Assembly: GCA_902783155.1 (NCBI GenBank)
Contig: CACZPR010000072.1
Span: forward strand, 1-34,518
Direction: 5' to 3'
Source: an uncultured Spirochaetaceae bacterium
GTDB lineage: Bacteria > Spirochaetota > Spirochaetia > Treponematales > Treponemataceae
Length of the DNA: 34,518 bases
Shown here: one piece after another, positions 32,302-34,518 of the stretch
Layout of the letters: every line of letters starts with the position of its first letter
How positions within the stretch are numbered: position 1 is the stretch's first letter
The notes under the pieces: generated by a model
Databases searched by the model: none
The model's input: the letters and a program-made list of their open reading frames with translations, nothing else
Told to the model about the DNA's origin: nothing
Translations under genes and position numbers: made by a program

Positions 32302-32808
32302 TCAAAAACATAAGTATATAGAACATGTATTCGAAACATATTTGTCCGAATACTTTTGCTGCAAAAGCTTTTCGGCATTTCCAAATGGGAATGGATAAAC
32401 TACTCTGTAATTTAATTTCACCTCTTCCACAGTTGTCGGGATATAAAATACTTTTCCTCGATAATTGTATTCATAGTTCTGGCCAACTATGTCCCATTTC
32501 ATATCTACATATGGATTTTCATTTTTTTTGATTTTTTTGCATTTGTATTTGCGTACCAAAGAAAGATAGCATTTATTATCTGCCTTTACTTGTACAGGAA
32601 CACCGTAAATTTCGAGGCTTTCTACAAGAAGAACATAGTCAACATCCGCTTGAAAATATTTCTTTTGTCCATCTCTTTGAGGGTATGGAATTTTAAAAGA
32701 AACAAAACTTTCCTCTATCTCATGGGGATAAATATGCATCATATCTTCTGCATTGCAGGATATCATAGTCCATATCAAAACAAAAAAAACTGCTATTTTT
32801 TTAGTCAT
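32302..32808 (-). CDS. Lipoprotein of unknown function
   Basis: This 168-residue protein has a lipoprotein signal (MTKKIAVFFVLIWTMISC, lipid at C18) and a mature part with mostly beta-type segments (FKIPYPQRDGQKKYF, KVFYIPTTVEEVKLNYRVVY) and a cysteine-containing tail (NTCSIYLCF). GGAGA eight bases upstream supports the start. It is the first gene of the minus-strand run 32808 to 31038. I recognise no family. Confidence 0.65.
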   Translation of the reverse strand: MTKKIAVFFVLIWTMISCNAEDMMHIYPHEIEESFVSFKIPYPQRDGQKKYFQADVDYVLLVESLEIYGVPVQVKADNKCYLSLVRKYKCKKIKKNENPYVDMKWDIVGQNYEYNYRGKVFYIPTTVEEVKLNYRVVYPFPFGNAEKLLQQKYSDKYVSNTCSIYLCF

Positions 32809-32902
32809 TCTACAATCTCCATTTTCTTGTTTTCCTATTCTGCAAATCTTTTATGATCCAAGCAATTACTTTCCATATTATATACTTGTTAATTAAGGAT
32901 GA

Positions 32903-33127
32903 CAATGCTCATTTAACTGCGCCCATTTCGGTATCGGGGGTGACATTTGTGCTGAAAGTGTGGTAAATTTGAAAGAGCAATCTCACGAGGATATGCCTGC
33001 TATGTTCAGGACTTGTATCGGCATTACGAGCTTAAGGGGGAGCGTGAAAAAGAAGATTACCAAACATAAGGAGCACGAACAAGTTTTTTATGTGTCTGAA
33101 ATATACGGCATAGAATGGGATGAGTAA
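32903..33127 (+). pseudogene. Open fragment without a proper start, possible gene remnant
   Basis: A frame of 74 codons stays open from a stop at 32900-32902 to a TAA at 33125. It reads CSFNCAHFGIGGDICAESVV, then NLKEQSHEDMPAMFRTCIGI, and ends YVSEIYGIEWDE. The composition looks protein-like, but the first in-frame ATG is at 32993 with a poorly spaced GAGG. I do not recognise the family. It may be the 3' end of a lost gene or a 44-residue gene. The rest of the 32809-33169 gap holds nothing I can support. Confidence 0.3.
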
Positions 33128-33169
33128 AACAAAAGTCCAACCAGTTGTTGAAATATACGTCCGGGGGAA

Positions 33170-34063
33170 ATGCGAAAAATGAAAGGTGATATTATTTTTA
33201 AGAATTATACGGACAGTGATTATGAGGCATTATGTAATTTTCTTATTGCCTTAAATGAAAATGATGACAGCCATATTAACTGGAATTGGGCGCGGCTTGA
33301 GTGGATGATAGAGCACCCGGAATTTGATAAGAGCCTGAAGAATTCAATCGGTCTTTGGATTGCGGACAATAAAATCGTAGGGGCAGCAATCTACGACATG
33401 TATTTTGGCGAGGGCTTTTGCGGAGTTCTCCCGGAGCATAAGGATTTATATCCGGCCGTTGTGGAATATGCCTGCAAGGAACTTAAAGATGATTCCGGAT
33501 TCGGACTTGCTGTCTGTGATGAAAACACCGATGAGGCAGAAACGGTAAAGAGCCTTGGATTTGCAATTTCGGATCAGGATGAAACCATAATGGAAAAAAT
33601 CCTTGACGATGATTTCAAAACAGAACTTCCAGGCGGACTGAAATTTTTTTCCCCGGATCCTGTGGATGACGCTTATGACATCCAGTGGCTTTTCTGGCAA
33701 GGATTTGATCATGGCGGGGACAAAGCCGAATTTGAGCGGGAAGAAGAAATCGTTCCAAGAGTCAGAAAACATTTTAACAGGGATTTAGGCGTTGCTGCGG
33801 TGAATGAAAAAGGAGAAATGGTTGCATGCAGCCTGCTCTGGTATATGGCAGGAACTGATTATGCTTATGTTGAGCCTGTCTGCACTATCCCGGCATACAG
33901 AGGAAAAGGTGTCGCAACAGCCGTTATCTATGAAGCGCTCAGCAGAGCCAAAAAACTTGGAGCGAACAGGGCTTATGTAATTTCCGACATGGAATTCTAT
34001 GAGAAGCTTGGATTCAGGAAAAAGCATCATTATACATTTTTCTGGAAGAATGATAATCGTTAA
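33170..34063 (+). CDS. GNAT-family N-acetyltransferase (tandem)
   Basis: This 297-residue soluble protein seems to contain two GNAT units. The first half (about 5-125) is degenerate (DIIFKNYTDSDYEALCNFLI, IADNKIVGAAIYDMYFG), and the second (about 150-290) is complete with the acetyl-CoA loop VEPVCTIPAYRGKGVATAVI (R-G-x-G-x-A) and the C-terminal FYEKLGFRKKHHYTFF. The substrate is unknown; tandem GNATs often acetylate small amines or antibiotics. Two starts are possible, 33170 (GGGGG only three bases away) and 33179 (about twelve bases), so the N-terminus may begin MKGDIIFKNY. Its base composition is nearer the left part of the window than its neighbours. Confidence 0.85.
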   Translation: MRKMKGDIIFKNYTDSDYEALCNFLIALNENDDSHINWNWARLEWMIEHPEFDKSLKNSIGLWIADNKIVGAAIYDMYFGEGFCGVLPEHKDLYPAVVEYACKELKDDSGFGLAVCDENTDEAETVKSLGFAISDQDETIMEKILDDDFKTELPGGLKFFSPDPVDDAYDIQWLFWQGFDHGGDKAEFEREEEIVPRVRKHFNRDLGVAAVNEKGEMVACSLLWYMAGTDYAYVEPVCTIPAYRGKGVATAVIYEALSRAKKLGANRAYVISDMEFYEKLGFRKKHHYTFFWKNDNR

Positions 34064-34162
34064 TTAGTGACAATGTTGATTGTACTTTTATAAAATCAAA
34101 ATAAAATATTTCACTGGATTTTATTTGGTAAAAGAGTGCTGTAAAATTAACGGAGTTTATTA

Positions 34163-34513
34163 ATGAAAAAAATATTTATACCAATTTTATTTGCAGGAAT
34201 TTTATGCTTCTTTTTTTCATCATGCATTGCACGGAAAATAATGCTTTCTGATGGATATTACATAAAGGCAAATATGATTTCAGAAAACTGTTCTTTGTAT
34301 TCCTGCAACGGCGAATTATTATTGCCTCACATTGGAGAATGGATGGAAACCGAGAGGTACATATACGGGTACGGAGATGGAAAAGAATATAAGTGCTATA
34401 TATTTGACAAAATTGATTTGAATCATAAACTTTTTTATTCGAGCGGAGGGTTTAATACCCCGCCCCTCTGGGGCGAAACAAGGGGTATTAAATCCGACTG
34501 CAATACCTTATGA
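34163..34513 (+). CDS. Lipoprotein whose C-terminus is supplied by a repeat element
   Basis: This 116-residue protein begins with a lipoprotein signal (MKKIFIPILFAGILCFFFSS, lipid at C21). The next ~70 residues are an unknown domain (DGYYIKANMISENCSLYSCN, YIYGYGDGKEYKCYIFDKID). From about residue 94 the sequence (GGFNTPPLWGETRGIKSDCN, then TL) is the translation of the palindromic element starting near 34437, whose core contributes the stop codon. The original gene was therefore probably longer or ended differently. GGAG eight bases upstream supports the start. Confidence 0.6.
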   Translation: MKKIFIPILFAGILCFFFSSCIARKIMLSDGYYIKANMISENCSLYSCNGELLLPHIGEWMETERYIYGYGDGKEYKCYIFDKIDLNHKLFYSSGGFNTPPLWGETRGIKSDCNTL

Positions 34514-34518
34514 GAACA
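34437..34518 (+). repeat. Right-edge copy of the composite palindromic element (cut by window end)
   Basis: Left flank ATTCGAGCGGAGG; hairpin 1 with perfect 11-bp arms TTTAATACCCC (34451-34461) and GGGGTATTAAA (34482-34492) and an inner GCCCC-TCT-GGGGC stem; and the core at 34493-34518. Hairpin 2 would lie beyond the window. Confidence 0.85.

Overview
The window looks like chromosomal DNA from a spirochaete, most likely a gut- or rumen-type Treponema. This is inferred from the mix of gene families: a chemotaxis receptor, many small lipoproteins, PEGA and beta-barrel envelope proteins, an EgsA-type glycerol-1-phosphate dehydrogenase and a complete-looking pyrBIC cluster. No rRNA, tRNA, CRISPR array, insertion sequence or phage gene was seen. 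The first ~28 kb is a conserved-type chromosome with moderate GC. From ~28.8 kb to the end, and in the TerB-N gene at 17.2-18.7 kb, the DNA is clearly more AT-rich and codes mainly for small secreted or unknown proteins, which suggests accessory DNA.

Layout. 0.1-3.6 kb (+): GH95 alpha-L-fucosidase and an ArsB/SLC13-type permease. 3.6-7.9 kb (-): pyrB-pyrI-pyrC and a secreted transglutaminase-like protein, behind a good sigma70-type promoter. 8.0-9.6 kb (-): recX, rpsI, rplM. 9.7-13.3 kb (-): six-TM chemotaxis receptor, egsA, lipoprotein. 13.5 kb (+): histidine phosphatase. 14.1-16.5 kb (-): hisF, hisH, Cof-type HAD phosphatase. 16.5-17.2 kb: gene-free, with a long inverted repeat. 17.2-18.7 kb (+): TerB-N protein. 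19.0-25.7 kb (-): small exported protein, AAA ATPase/DUF4143, ettA, thioredoxin-fold lipoprotein, beta-barrel protein. 25.8-28.8 kb (+): PEGA/FlgD-like/barrel protein, PhnP-like hydrolase, zinc-ribbon membrane protein. 28.8-32.8 kb (-): small exported proteins, a GT51-like membrane protein, an XRE/DUF5680 regulator and a TPR lipoprotein. 33.2-34.5 kb (+): GNAT acetyltransferase and a lipoprotein.

The main discovery is a composite palindromic repeat of about 114 bp. It is built as a short conserved left flank, hairpin 1, a conserved ~24-nt core (GACTGCRATACCTTWTGAGAACA) and hairpin 2. It occurs at both ends of the window and at 29567-29680. The middle copy lies in frame inside a coding sequence, splitting a GT51-like motif exactly in its FG-x3-YG loop. 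The right-end copy supplies the last ~22 codons and the stop of a lipoprotein gene. This recalls the protein-coding palindromic elements of Rickettsia.

Two further patterns stand out. Several genes without a Shine-Dalgarno sequence have a promoter whose -10 box ends 6-9 nt before the start codon (hisH, the HAD gene, 19586, ettA, 24206, 13460), which suggests leaderless mRNAs. The AAA ATPase promoter is sandwiched between two 40-bp palindromes that are 37/40 identical and 73 bp apart, a likely operator pair.
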